Below the pieces are notes generated by a model, which worked only from the letters and a program-made list of their open reading frames with translations, was not told the origin of the DNA and ran no database searches. From positions 14,602 through 78,601 of the forward strand of contig JBEKZL010000001.1 in NCBI GenBank assembly GCA_049509915.1: a stretch of DNA of 64,000 bases, written 5' to 3'. The stretch comes from JBEKYD01 sp049509915. GTDB lineage: Bacteria > Acidobacteriota > Terriglobia > Bryobacterales > Bryobacteraceae. Shown one piece after another: positions 26,480-36,078 of the stretch. A program made the translations under genes and the position numbers. How positions within the stretch are numbered: position 1 is the first letter of the stretch; every line of letters begins with the position of its first letter.

Positions 26480-26713
26480 TTGATCGTCAGATCAGCAGTG
26501 TCAAGCTCGCCCGGCGTTCTGCTTGTTAAGCGGGCCGGTACCCTCACTGTCGCAGCAGCGAAAATTCTCCTGCAACGCCGGTTTTTCGCGAAGTGCGGCG
26601 TCGATCCGCCGACTCCGATTGCTGGCAGTTGCCGATCTGATCTTCCGCATTTACCCTTGATTTCAGGATGTTAGCCGCGGCCTCCGCCTTGCTCTGGTTG
26701 CGCTGGTTGTTCC

Positions 26714-27652
26714 ATGATCGACTCTTCTGATTTTCGGACGAGAAGGATGCCGCTCCACCACGGAACCGGCGAGATGCCCGTACTCGGCTTTGGCACCCTG
26801 ATTCCGGATGCAGCTGCGACGATACGCGCGACCAGAGACGCGCTGGAAGCTGGATTTCGACATTTCGACTGTGCGGAACGATACCGAAATGAGGGTGAGG
26901 TGGGTGAAGCCTTGCAGGCAGGACTTACCGCTGGAGGGATTGCGCGTGAAGACATCTTTGTGACCACAAAGTTGTGGAACACCAATCACCGGCCTGAGCG
27001 CGTCGAACCAGCTTTCGAGGCGAGCCGGGAGAGACTCCGACTCAACTATCTGGATCTCTATCTCAGTCACACTCCATTTGCGTTTCAACCGGGGGACGAC
27101 CAGGATCCGCGGGATCAAAACGGCAATATCCTCTACGACCACGGCACGACGTTGCTCGAGACGTGGCGGGCGATGGAGAGTCTTGTGGACCGTGGGCAAT
27201 GTCAGGCCATCGGACTGTCCGATATCAGCTTGGACCTGCTGTTGCCGATCTACGAATCCGCGAGAATCAAGCCGGCCGTGGTCGAGGTGGAAGCGCATCC
27301 GTATCTGCCGGAGACAGAGCTTCTGGAATTCTGCAAGCAGAAGGACATCGTGTTTTTGGCCTTTGCACCATTGGGTCACGGAATAAGACCGGGGCCGCTC
27401 GACAATCCAGTCGTTTCGGCGATTGCCGCACGAGTTGGCAAGACGCCGGCACAGGTGCTGCTGGCTTGGGCGGTGCAGCGTGGCACGGCTCTGCTTACCA
27501 CTCCCAGGACGGCAGCCCGCGGGCGAGAGAATTTCGACATCTCCGCTCTTCCGGAAGACGCGTTCGATGAGATCAATCGAATTCAGACGAGGCGGAGGTT
27601 CAATGAGGTGGTGAAGACCGGCAGCCCGGGTTTCATTCCACAAGGTAGATGA
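26714..27652 (+). CDS. aldo/keto reductase
   Basis: A 312-residue NADPH-dependent oxidoreductase of the AKR fold. The catalytic tetrad is visible: Asp and Tyr in FRHFDCAERYRNE, Lys in FVTTKLWN, His in LYLSHTPF. The cofactor-binding end (LLTTPRTAARGRENF) and the length are normal. It reduces aldehydes or ketones; the substrate cannot be told from sequence. ATG 26714 is taken as start; ATG 26747 is possible and would remove 11 residues without homology. It overlaps the following broken SnoaL-like gene (ATGA at 27649-27652), so the two were in one operon. Confidence 0.9.
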   Translation: MIDSSDFRTRRMPLHHGTGEMPVLGFGTLIPDAAATIRATRDALEAGFRHFDCAERYRNEGEVGEALQAGLTAGGIAREDIFVTTKLWNTNHRPERVEPAFEASRERLRLNYLDLYLSHTPFAFQPGDDQDPRDQNGNILYDHGTTLLETWRAMESLVDRGQCQAIGLSDISLDLLLPIYESARIKPAVVEVEAHPYLPETELLEFCKQKDIVFLAFAPLGHGIRPGPLDNPVVSAIAARVGKTPAQVLLAWAVQRGTALLTTPRTAARGRENFDISALPEDAFDEINRIQTRRRFNEVVKTGSPGFIPQGR

Positions 27653-28037
27653 CCATCCAAGAGAAACAAATACGAGAAGCTCTGAATAGGCATTGGGGGG
27701 CATCGGCGGCCGGCGATGCAAACGCGGAACACGATATTTATGACGACGACGTCATTTGTGGGTTCCCCAGTCAGGGGAACGGATCCTGGGTCTAAGCAAT
27801 TTGCAGGCCTTGCGAAGTCATCATCCAGGTAAGCCGTCGGGTTTCGACGTCAAGCGAATTCTAGGAAGGGGTGATCTCTGGATCACGGAATATACCATTA
27901 CCTACCAGGGGCGGCCAGCGTACACGGTGAGCATTATGGAGTTCCGCGACGGTAAGGTTGTGCACGAGACACAGTATTTCGCGGATCGATTCGAGGCGCC
28001 TGCCTGGCGGAGCCAGTGGATGCAGCGGATCGCGTAA
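27649..28037 (+). pseudogene. SnoaL/NTF2-like protein, single-base frameshift
   Basis: ATG 27649 overlaps the upstream stop. The first ~38 codons (EKQIREALNRHWGASAAGDANAEHDIYDDDVICGFP) give the N-terminus of an NTF2-like domain. The frame then stops at TAA after GNGSWV, while QSGERILGLSNLQALRSHHPG to the end at 28037 is in another frame. One missing C in the run CCCC at 27765-27768 would restore FPQSGERI, the normal family sequence. The repaired protein would have about 129 residues. The family covers small enzymes and ligand-binding proteins; the function here is unknown. Confidence 0.78.
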
Positions 28038-28073
28038 TGCCGCATTGAGGCGGGATTTGAAAGGAGTTCAATC

Positions 28074-28531
28074 ATGTGCAATGACCTCGTACGCGAAGCC
28101 GTTTTTCCTGACTATCAGTTACCCGATCACACGGGCACACCGCGCAGGCTCAGCGAGCTCCAAGGCGACGACCCCCTCATCCTAACGCTCTCGCGCGGCC
28201 ATTACTGCCCAAAGGAACACCAGCAGGATCTGGAGCTTGCTGCGTTTTATCCGAAAATCGCTGTGGCATACACCCAGATCGCCGCGATCTCCACCGATGA
28301 GCACCACACTGTGCAGGAGTTCCGCGCGTCGGTGGGCGCCCAGTGGACCTTCCTCTCCGACCCCGAGCGAACGGTTCAGAAGGACCTCGACATCGCTGGC
28401 AGGACCTGCCGGCCGTGACGAGCGAGATCCGCCCCGACTGGGACTTGAGGACTCCTGGACTCCGCGAGGCTTGGAACGCGGGCGACTTGTCGGCCTTCCA
28501 TGGATGGAACAAAGATCCAAAAGCGGCTTAA
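28074..28531 (+). pseudogene. AhpC/TSA-type peroxiredoxin-like protein with internal deletion
   Basis: A good ribosome-binding site (AAAGGAG) precedes ATG 28074. The N-terminal thioredoxin-like part is clear (FPDYQLPDHTGTPRRLSELQGDDPLILTLSRGHYCPKEHQQDL). After FLSDPERTVQKDLDIAG at ~28398 the sequence jumps to the C-terminal segment DLPAVTSEIRPDWDLRTPGLREAWNAGD in another frame, ending at 28531. About 40-50 residues that normally lie between are missing, so the gene has both a deletion and a frame change. The conserved Cys is in the retained half (HYCPKEH), but the fold would be incomplete. Confidence 0.72.
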
Positions 28532-29090
28532 CCTGGACCCAAAGAAGAACTTCGGGGCTTCCGGCTTCGATTGACCGCGTTTACCGAAGGGCGGCGACCT
28601 TGTTGATGCCGCGGTCCCCCAAACTGCAATTGCGAGTTCGCGCGGTCAGGGGATGCCACCGAAAACAGCGGAGAGGATGTTGAGCCTTCGCGCTGGGGTA
28701 CGCGAGTAGTTCAGCGGCCGATTGGCGAAATACAATGGCTCGTTTTCCGTTCGCGAGTGTCGGTCTTGTGAGGAAGATTACGCGGCACGTGACGGCAGTC
28801 AGTGTCGGGGCGTTGATTGGAAAGTTGGATCGCGTCGATCCGCCGAGTCGGCCCGCGAACAGTAGCGCGCGGCGGCCTCCACTCCGTCTTTCGTTTCTAT
28901 GCCTTCGCTGTGGTCCGCGACATGCGTGTGTACCAATCGGCGATGGCCGAACAGAGCCTAGCGTGCCTAGTCTGAGCCGGATACCAACACGGAGGAGAGA
29001 ACGAACATGAAAATACTGATGGCGAAGACCGAGGGAGCTTCCCGGTAGAGTTGGTTTCCCGTGACGACGGGTCAAAAAAGGAGATAGAAG
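28532..29090 (+). other. intergenic region, no supported gene
   Basis: About 560 bases. Open frames on both strands have the composition of shadows. One detail: GGAGGAG followed by ATG at 29007 starts a 13-codon frame (MKILMAKTEGASR, stop TAG); it may be a leader or the trimmed start of a lost gene. Confidence 0.4.
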
Positions 29091-29632
29091 ATGGGAAAGC
29101 TACTACCGATCGGCGTCCTGTCGGTTGCTGTTCTGGCGGGTGTTGTCCTGGCAGCCCAAGACAAGTACACCGTAAAGGTCCCGGGGGGGCTCGCGCTCTC
29201 TGAATTTAGAGGATACGAAGGATGGCAGACCATTTCCGTCAGCCGACACGAAAAGGTGGTCGCTGTGATCCTGGGAAATCCCGCGATGATCAGTGCGTCC
29301 AAGCGGGTATTCCCGGCAACGGAAAGCCTTTCCCGGACGGAGCCAAGATTGCCAAAGTCCATTGGACGCCGAAGCCGAACGAGTTCTTTCCGGACGCGAC
29401 AGTGCCGGACAAGCTTGTGAACGTGGACTTCATGGTGAAAGACAGCAAGAAATTCGCGGAAAGCGGCGGATGGGGGTATGCCGTGTTCGATTATGACAAC
29501 GCCTCGGACACGTTCAAGCCGGGCACCTCCGCCGACACGCCCCCACAGGGGAACGACGCGAAATGCGGGTTGGCCTGCCATATGCGAGCTAAGGCGAGAG
29601 ATTACGTTTTCACCCATTACGCGAAGAGATGA
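29091..29632 (+). pseudogene. cytochrome P460 family protein, frameshifted
   Basis: ATG 29091 has AAGGAG 8 bases upstream. The first frame gives a signal peptide (MGKLLPIGVLSVAVLAGVVLA) and the N-terminal P460 region (EFRGYEGWQTISVSRHEKVVAVILGNPAMI). The rest (AGIPGNGKPFPDGAKIAKVHW, VDFMVKDSKKFAESGGWGYAVFDY, haem motif CGLACH) is in a different frame and ends at 29632. The shift lies near 29300-29306. P460 proteins are periplasmic haem proteins related to hydroxylamine- or NO-metabolising enzymes. The stop overlaps the ATG at 29629. Confidence 0.78.
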
Positions 29633-29652
29633 AGAAGGAGTCGACGAAAACA

Positions 29653-30377
29653 ATGCAGACGATACGCAAGACGATGATCGTGACCGGTGCGGCCAAAGAA
29701 ATTGGTGCCGGCGTTACGAGCGCGTTTATCGAGCGTGGCTATAACGTAGTCGCCAACTCGCTCAACATCACAGCATCCACCTTCTCTGCGACGGAAAGGC
29801 TAGCTGTCGTATCAGGTGACATCGGCGCCCCTCCGACCGCGCGCGAGATCGCTGCGACGGCTTTAGATACCCTTGGCTCGATAGATGGTGTCGTCAACAA
29901 TGCCGGGATCTTCTTTACGAAGCCATTCACAGAGTACACGACCGAGGATTTCGCAAAGTTGTCTGGAGTGAACCTTCAGGGCTATATCAATATCACGCAG
30001 CTTGCCGTCAGGCAAATGATGGTGCAGAACAGCGGCGGTAGCGTCACTTGTGTGACCGCCGCCATGGTGGATCATCCCATTGCGGGGGTTCACTCTTCGC
30101 TCCCCATGGTTACCAAGGGCGGACTCGGGGCGATCGCGCGGAGCCTTGCCATGGAGTACGCGAAGCACGGCATACGCTTCAATGCCGTCGCTCCGGGGGC
30201 CGTGAATACGCCTATGCACCCCGACGATTCCAAAGACTTTTTGAAAAGCCTTTCTCCGATGGGCGAGATATCTGATGTTGCCGACATTGTCGACGCGGTC
30301 GTCTATCTGACGGAAGCTCGCCATGTCATGGAGAGGTGTTGCATGTCGACGCCGGCTCTCACAATGGCAAATGGTAA
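29653..30377 (+). pseudogene. SDR-family oxidoreductase with a C-terminal frameshift
   Basis: The main frame covers ~220 residues of a short-chain dehydrogenase: cofactor motif TGAAKEIGAG, NNAG, and catalytic region near VTAAMVDH...SLPMVTKGG. The Tyr-x-x-x-Lys motif appears as MVTKGG, so the catalytic Tyr is not present. After VVYLTEARHV (~30320) the frame gives an unrelated tail to 30426, whereas the +1 frame reads GEVLHVDAGSHNGKW and stops at 30377, the usual SDR end. One lost base near 30323-30327 explains this. ATG 29653 is preferred (AAGGAG at 29634-29639); ATG 29629 overlaps the previous stop. Confidence 0.75.
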
Positions 30378-30570
30378 ACGGCTCGAAGGACAATCGGCGC
30401 AGAAAAGGAAGCACGATGACGCTTAATCTACTTTTCCTGACCGGAATGGATGCTGAATTGCACGTTTTTGCTGCGCGGCATTTCGCCCTTGATACTGTTG
30501 CCGACGAGATTGTCGTATTGGTTCAAAGGTTTGCAGGCGACAGCGCCGCTGCTGTCGTGGGACGGGTGGC

Positions 30571-31542
30571 ATGAGGAACTTGGCAAGGATTTCGGTACCC
30601 ACGACGCGCAATTCTCGGCATTTATGGGCCGTGCTGCTGGCGGGCGGCGATGGGATTCGGTTGCGAGACCTCACCGTGAGGATCGTGGGAGACCATCGCC
30701 CTAAGCAGTTCTGTCCGATCGTCGGTCCGGAGAGCCTCTTGAGTCAGACGCGCGCTCGTCTTGATCCACTGTTCGCAAGTGATCGGCAGGTATTCCTGGT
30801 CTGTTGCACTCATGAAAGCTACTACAGCAAGGAACTTGCGGACGCTAAACACTCACTCGTCATTGCACAGCCGATGAACCGGGGCACCGCGGTCGGAATC
30901 ATCGTCGCGATCGTTCGGGTCATGCGGGCTGATCCTGACGCTGTCGTCGGATTATTTCCCTGCGATCACTACTACCCCAATGACGAGTTGTTCAGGTCAA
31001 CGGTCACATCGGCGACAGCGGCCGCGGAGCAGTTCCCCCAGTCGCTCGTCATCGTAGGCGCCGAGGCCGAGTACGCGGAAACTGAGTACGGGTGGATCGA
31101 GCCGGGGCTGGCAGTGTCGCATTCAGAAGCCGGGCCGCTGCATAAAGTAAATCGATTCTGGGAAAAGCCAGCGTTGCCTCAGGCGCGAGCTTTATTACAA
31201 AGCGGTTGTCTCTGGAATACCTTCGTTACCATAGGCAGGGCGGCTACGCTCCTCGAGTTGATTGGTTCCGTGGTTCCCGATGTTGTTCTCTCAGTGACGC
31301 GCGCACTGGCCGATAACGATCTCGCGACGTCCTACGGTCGATTACCGAGCGTCGACTTTTCGCGCGATATCCTGGCCCATCAAGCGAAAGGGCTCCTGGT
31401 GCTGCGCGATTCCGGGTCCGGATGGGCGGACCTTGGTAGCCCCGATCGCGTCCTTGGCCTTCTTGCCAAGCACGTCAATCAGCCGGCCTGGGCTCGTCAA
31501 ACAAACAGGTCTTCGCCGCGCGCGTTGCGAGAAACCGTGTGA
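30571..31542 (+). CDS. mannose-1-phosphate guanylyltransferase-like nucleotidyltransferase
   Basis: A 323-residue protein with the sugar-nucleotidyltransferase signature LLAGGDGIRLRDLT at residues ~22-36, PKQFCPI at ~44, FPCDHYY around 130 and the acceptor-site stretch FWEKPALPQARALLQSGCLWNTF. These fit GDP-mannose pyrophosphorylases of the short, single-domain type, which make GDP-mannose from mannose-1-P and GTP for polysaccharides. The first ~18 residues are without similarity, so a later start is possible. There is no obvious glycan operon around it; it precedes the RND genes by about 55 bases. Confidence 0.82.
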   Translation: MRNLARISVPTTRNSRHLWAVLLAGGDGIRLRDLTVRIVGDHRPKQFCPIVGPESLLSQTRARLDPLFASDRQVFLVCCTHESYYSKELADAKHSLVIAQPMNRGTAVGIIVAIVRVMRADPDAVVGLFPCDHYYPNDELFRSTVTSATAAAEQFPQSLVIVGAEAEYAETEYGWIEPGLAVSHSEAGPLHKVNRFWEKPALPQARALLQSGCLWNTFVTIGRAATLLELIGSVVPDVVLSVTRALADNDLATSYGRLPSVDFSRDILAHQAKGLLVLRDSGSGWADLGSPDRVLGLLAKHVNQPAWARQTNRSSPRALRETV

Positions 31543-31598
31543 TGGCAGTGGAAATCCACGTCCGGGGCCTAATATTTGCAATCAGTGGAGGAAGAGAA

Positions 31599-32849
31599 AT
31601 GAGAGTTCCATTGTTCTTGGCAGCGGAGGCGATGTTCCTGATCGCGACCGCATGCGGACGAGCCGACCGGGTCGCAGCCGCGCCTAAGCCGCTCGAGGTT
31701 TTGGTGGCCGACGTACAACAAAAAGACGTCCCGCTGTACCGCGAATGGATCGGCACCGTCGACGGCTCTGTCAACGCGGAAATCAAGGCCCAGGTTACGG
31801 GGTACCTCGTGAAGCAGGAGTATACCGAGGGCTCGTTCGTTCGCCAGGGCCAGTTGCTTTTCCAGATCGATCCTCGGCCGTTTCAGGCCGACTTAGATCA
31901 GGCCGAGGGCCGGCTTGCGCAATCGCAGGGCCAGTTGGCGCAGGCGCGCGCTCAGCTCGCGCAAGCTGAGGCGGAAGTCGCCGTCGCGGAAGCAAACCAG
32001 CATCGCGTCCAACTGGATGTTAATCGCTACACGCCGCTCGTCGCGCAGCACGCGATCACCCAACAGGATCTCGACAATGCCACTCAAAACGACATGGCCG
32101 CGAAGGCGCAACTGCAGGCGGCCAAAGCGCAGGTGGAAACAGACAAGGCGCAGATCACGGAGGCGATGGCCGCTGTCGAGGCAGCCACCGCCACAGTCGA
32201 GACGGCGCGCATCAATCTCGGATTCACACGGCTCACCGCGCCCATAGACGGGATCCCCGGTATCGCGCTACTCCAGGTGGGAGCACTGGTGAGCCCTGCC
32301 AGCGGCGCCCTCACTACCGTCTCGACGCTGGATCCGATCAAAGTTTATTTCACCATCAGCGAACAGGAGTACCTGGAGCGTAAGCGGGAATACCCGACTC
32401 CGGAGAAGTTCCTCGAAGCCCGCGCCCGCGTGCAACTCGAACTCATTCTGGCCGACGGGACTACGTTTCCGGAGAAAGGCAAAGTGGACTTCGCGAACCG
32501 CCAGGTCGACGTCAGGACGGGCGCGATGCGCGTTGCCGGGCTGTTCCCGAATCCTGGCAATATTCTGCGTCCCGGCGAGTACGGCAGGGTACGCGCCGCT
32601 GTTGACATTGACCGTGGGGCGCTGCTGGTACCTCAGCAAGCAGTGTTCGATCTGCAGGGCACGCGGGAGTTGGCGGTTGTCGGCGGCGATAACAGAGTGA
32701 GCATTCGGGCGGTGACGCTCGGCGACACTGTCGGACAAGACTGGATCGTTAGTGAGGGCGTCAAACCCGGCGAGCGCGTGGTTGCCGAGGGGGTTCAGAA
32801 GGTCCGGGCCGGGATGCTGGTCGATCCGAAGCCGTTTCACGAGAGGTAG
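31599..32849 (+). CDS. RND efflux periplasmic adaptor (membrane fusion lipoprotein)
   Basis: Started at ATG 31599 (GGAGGAAGAG upstream), the product has 416 residues: lipoprotein signal with lipobox LIATAC, a lipoyl/barrel-sandwich domain, a long helical hairpin (about residues 95-190, rich in Ala/Gln/Glu heptads), and beta-barrel and membrane-proximal domains. It bridges inner-membrane pump and outer-membrane channel in the periplasm. It is the first gene of a three-gene RND operon; the pump gene follows after 5 bases. No regulator gene is adjacent. Confidence 0.92.
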   Translation: MRVPLFLAAEAMFLIATACGRADRVAAAPKPLEVLVADVQQKDVPLYREWIGTVDGSVNAEIKAQVTGYLVKQEYTEGSFVRQGQLLFQIDPRPFQADLDQAEGRLAQSQGQLAQARAQLAQAEAEVAVAEANQHRVQLDVNRYTPLVAQHAITQQDLDNATQNDMAAKAQLQAAKAQVETDKAQITEAMAAVEAATATVETARINLGFTRLTAPIDGIPGIALLQVGALVSPASGALTTVSTLDPIKVYFTISEQEYLERKREYPTPEKFLEARARVQLELILADGTTFPEKGKVDFANRQVDVRTGAMRVAGLFPNPGNILRPGEYGRVRAAVDIDRGALLVPQQAVFDLQGTRELAVVGGDNRVSIRAVTLGDTVGQDWIVSEGVKPGERVVAEGVQKVRAGMLVDPKPFHER

Positions 32850-32854
32850 CCGCT

Positions 32855-35800
32855 ATGTCGAAATTCTTTATCAATCGTCCGATCGTGGCGATCGTCATCG
32901 CGATCTTCACTGTGATTGTTGGCGCTGTTGTGGTTGCCCAACTTCCCGTTGCGCAATTCCCGCAGATCGCGCCGCCTGAGGTGCAGGTGACGGGCACTTA
33001 CGTCGGTGCGGACGCCCAGACCATCGAGCAATCCGTCGCTACGCCGATCGAGCAGCAGATGAGCGGCGTCGACAACATGAATTACATGTACTCGCTGAAC
33101 GCGACGGCGAATAGCCAGATGAGGATGATCGTCGATTTCGACGTCGCCACCGATCCGAACACGGATCTGATCCTGGCGCAAAGCCGCGAGACGCAAGCTG
33201 CATCGCAGCTCCCCGCCGAAGTAAACAACTACGGCGTCACCGTGCAGAAATCGGTGATCGCGCCGCTAATGCTGGTGTCGCTCTACTCGCCTAGGGGAAC
33301 GCGGGATGCGCGCTTCCTTGCCAATTACGCGTACATCAATCTTTACGACCAGCTTCTGCGCGTGAGAGGCATCGGCACAATCCAGATCTTCGGCGCGGGC
33401 CAATACGCGATGCGGCTCTGGGTAAAACCGGATCAACTGGCGAAGCTCCAGATCACGGTTCCGGAAATCATCAACGCGATCCAAACCCAGAACACCGTGA
33501 ATCCCGCCGGGCAAGTCGGCAGCGAGCCGGCACCTCCCGGCCAGCCGTTCACTTACGCGGTACGCGCACAGGGGCGCCTGGTTTCGCCCGAAGAATTCGA
33601 GCAGATCGTAGTTCGGGAAAGTCCGGAGACCGGAATTGTGCGTGTCGGCGATGTCGCGCGGGTTGAGCTGGGATCGCAGGACTACAGTGTCTCCGGCCAC
33701 CTGAACGGGCAACCGAGCGCCGTGATCAGCCTTTACCAGTTGCCCGGTTCGAACGCCGTCGATGCCGCCGAAGGCGTCAGAAAATTCATGGCGGAAGCGA
33801 AGGAGCGCTTTCCCGATGACATCGATTTTACGGTGCCCGTCGACACCACCGAAGCCGTTCACGAAGGCATGAAAGAGATCGTCGAGACGCTGCTGATCGC
33901 GATCGCTCTCGTCGCGGCCGTGGTTTATCTGTTCCTGCAAGGCTGGCGCGCGACTCTGATTCCGCTGCTGGCTGTCCCAGTGGCACTGATAGGGACTTTC
34001 ATATTCTTTCCGGTTTTCGGATTCAGCATCAACACGCTGTCTCTATTCGGCCTGGTACTTGCGATCGGACTCGTGGTTGACGACGCCATCGTCGTGGTGG
34101 AAGCTGTACAGCGCCACATCGACGGCGGGTTATCTCCGAAGGAAGCAGCCCGGAAGGCGATGGAGGAAATCTCCGGGCCGGTCGTTGGAATTGCGCTGGT
34201 CCTTTCCGCCGTCTTCATTCCCACCGCGTTCATCCCTGGCATCACCGGACGTCTTTACCAGCAATTTGCCATAACCATCGCGATCTCGGTGGTCCTCTCA
34301 GCCTTCAACGCGCTGTCACTTAGCCCGGCGCTCGCCGCGCTGCTTCTCAAGCCTGAATCGAAGGGCACGAAAGGATTGCTCGGAAAGTTCTTCGACTGGT
34401 TCAACCACGCGTTCGAGCGGGCCAACAACGGTTATGTGCGACTCTCAGGGGCGATTCTCCGCAAGAGCGTGGTCGCTTTAGTCGTACTGATCGGATTTGG
34501 CACTGCGGGCTTCTGGATTGCGGGCAAGCTACCCACCAGCTTTGTGCCTGACGAAGACCAGGGCTATTTCTATCTGAATATCCAGCTTCCCAATGCAGCA
34601 TCGCTCCAGCGGACCGAGGAAGTACTCGCCAAGATTCAGAAGATAGCTTCGGCGACTCCCGGAGTGCGAGACGTCACCGCCGTTAGCGGGTTCAGCCTGC
34701 TCTCCTTCGTGCGCGCAAGCTACAGCGGCTTCGTTTGGATCAGCATGAAGGAATGGGGCGACCGTAAAACGCGCGCCGAGCAGTTCCAGACGATCAAGGC
34801 GCATCTGAACGCAGAACTCAGCAGGCTTCCGGATGCGGTCGCGTTCGGATTCTCTCCGCCGGCCATCCCCGGTGTAGGGACTTCAGGTGGCGTTACCTTT
34901 ATTCTCGAGGATCGTTCGGGCGCCGATCCGGCGTTTCTTGCCGGCAATCTCAACCAGTTCATGATGGCCGCGCGCAAAAGACCGGAAATCGGAAGCCTGA
35001 CCACCACGTTTCTGCCCAGTGTGCCGCAGGAATTCGTCACCGTCGACCGCGACAAGGTGATCAAACAGGGTGTCGCGATCAACGACGTATATCGCACTAT
35101 CCAGACGTTTATGGGCGGGTTTTTCGTCAACTACTTCAACCGGTTCGGGCGCCAATGGCAGGTGTATGTCGAAGCCGAAGGGGCGTACCGCACCAAAGCC
35201 GAAAATGTCGGCCAGTTCTATGTGCGGAACTCCGCGGGTGAGATGGTTCCCCTGTCCGCGCTTACTAAATTCGAATCGCGCAATGGCCCTGAATTCACGA
35301 TGCGATTCAACGAATATCGATCAGCGCAAATAAACGCCAGCGCGGCGCCGGGATACAGCTCAAATCAGGCGATGGCGGCACTGGAGAAGACCTTTGCCCA
35401 AACGATGCCGGCTCAGATGGGCTTCGATTATTCCGGCATGTCGTTCCAGGAGAAGAAAGCGCAGGAAGGCGTCTCACCGTCGGTGATATTCGGATTCTCA
35501 CTCCTGTTCGTGTTCCTGATTCTCGCCGCACTGTACGAAAGCTGGTCGCTTCCGTTCGGTGTTCTTCTCAGCACGCCCATCGCGGTATTTGGCGCGTTTG
35601 GAGTCCTCTGGCTGCGCCGCGTGATCCTCGGGCACTTCCTGCCCGCTTACATGGTGCAGATCGAAAACGACGTGTATTCGCAGATCGGCCTCGTCATGTT
35701 GATCGGGCTGGCGGCGAAAAATGCGATCCTGATCATTGAGTTCGCCAAGGACGAGTTCGAAAAGGGGAAGCCGCTCGCCGATGCCGCGCTGGAGGGTGCG

Positions 35801-36061
35801 CGTTTGCGCCTCCGTCCAATTCTGATGACCTCCCTCGCGTTCATCCTAGGATGCGTTCCTCTATGGACAGCGAGTGGAGCCGGTGCGGTTGCCCGCCAGA
35901 TCATGGGCACTACCGTGATCGGCGGCATGGCGGCGGCCAGCGCAATCGGCATCTTTTTTGTCCCGGCAGCCTTCTATCTGGTCGAAAAACTTTCCGGAGC
36001 AGCGTCGCGCCCGCTGGTTCCTGGGCTCCCGCAAGAGCCGCTGCCCGGAGCCGGCGATTGA
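32855..36061 (+). CDS. RND multidrug efflux pump, HAE1 (AcrB/MexB) type
   Basis: A 1068-residue inner-membrane transporter. Features: N-terminal helix MSKFFINRPIVAIVIAIF, two large periplasmic loops, twelve helices, and the proton-relay Asp pair in the fourth helix (GLVVDDAIVVVEAV). The length and the FINRPI start fit hydrophobe/amphiphile efflux pumps. It exports drugs or toxic compounds with the proton gradient. It is uninterrupted, in contrast to many smaller genes nearby. The outer-membrane factor gene follows 17 bases after its stop. Confidence 0.95.
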   Translation: MSKFFINRPIVAIVIAIFTVIVGAVVVAQLPVAQFPQIAPPEVQVTGTYVGADAQTIEQSVATPIEQQMSGVDNMNYMYSLNATANSQMRMIVDFDVATDPNTDLILAQSRETQAASQLPAEVNNYGVTVQKSVIAPLMLVSLYSPRGTRDARFLANYAYINLYDQLLRVRGIGTIQIFGAGQYAMRLWVKPDQLAKLQITVPEIINAIQTQNTVNPAGQVGSEPAPPGQPFTYAVRAQGRLVSPEEFEQIVVRESPETGIVRVGDVARVELGSQDYSVSGHLNGQPSAVISLYQLPGSNAVDAAEGVRKFMAEAKERFPDDIDFTVPVDTTEAVHEGMKEIVETLLIAIALVAAVVYLFLQGWRATLIPLLAVPVALIGTFIFFPVFGFSINTLSLFGLVLAIGLVVDDAIVVVEAVQRHIDGGLSPKEAARKAMEEISGPVVGIALVLSAVFIPTAFIPGITGRLYQQFAITIAISVVLSAFNALSLSPALAALLLKPESKGTKGLLGKFFDWFNHAFERANNGYVRLSGAILRKSVVALVVLIGFGTAGFWIAGKLPTSFVPDEDQGYFYLNIQLPNAASLQRTEEVLAKIQKIASATPGVRDVTAVSGFSLLSFVRASYSGFVWISMKEWGDRKTRAEQFQTIKAHLNAELSRLPDAVAFGFSPPAIPGVGTSGGVTFILEDRSGADPAFLAGNLNQFMMAARKRPEIGSLTTTFLPSVPQEFVTVDRDKVIKQGVAINDVYRTIQTFMGGFFVNYFNRFGRQWQVYVEAEGAYRTKAENVGQFYVRNSAGEMVPLSALTKFESRNGPEFTMRFNEYRSAQINASAAPGYSSNQAMAALEKTFAQTMPAQMGFDYSGMSFQEKKAQEGVSPSVIFGFSLLFVFLILAALYESWSLPFGVLLSTPIAVFGAFGVLWLRRVILGHFLPAYMVQIENDVYSQIGLVMLIGLAAKNAILIIEFAKDEFEKGKPLADAALEGARLRLRPILMTSLAFILGCVPLWTASGAGAVARQIMGTTVIGGMAAASAIGIFFVPAAFYLVEKLSGAASRPLVPGLPQEPLPGAGD

Positions 36062-36078
36062 AGTACAGGAGACTAAGC

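Larger units (their letters stand above)
26262..26713 (+). other. intergenic region before the aldo/keto reductase
   Basis: About 450 bases with no supported gene. It contains a 9-bp tandem repeat and a possible promoter (both listed separately). Short open frames here have no ribosome-binding sites or recognisable content. Confidence 0.5.

Noticed and set aside
28581..29075. Minus-strand frame of 164 codons
   Set aside because: Composition is typical of a random frame in GC-rich DNA, no start signals, no motif.
30416..30574. Small frame MTLNLLFLTGMDAELHVF... between the SDR and the guanylyltransferase gene
   Set aside because: No recognisable family and no clear ribosome-binding site; could be a remnant but cannot be supported.
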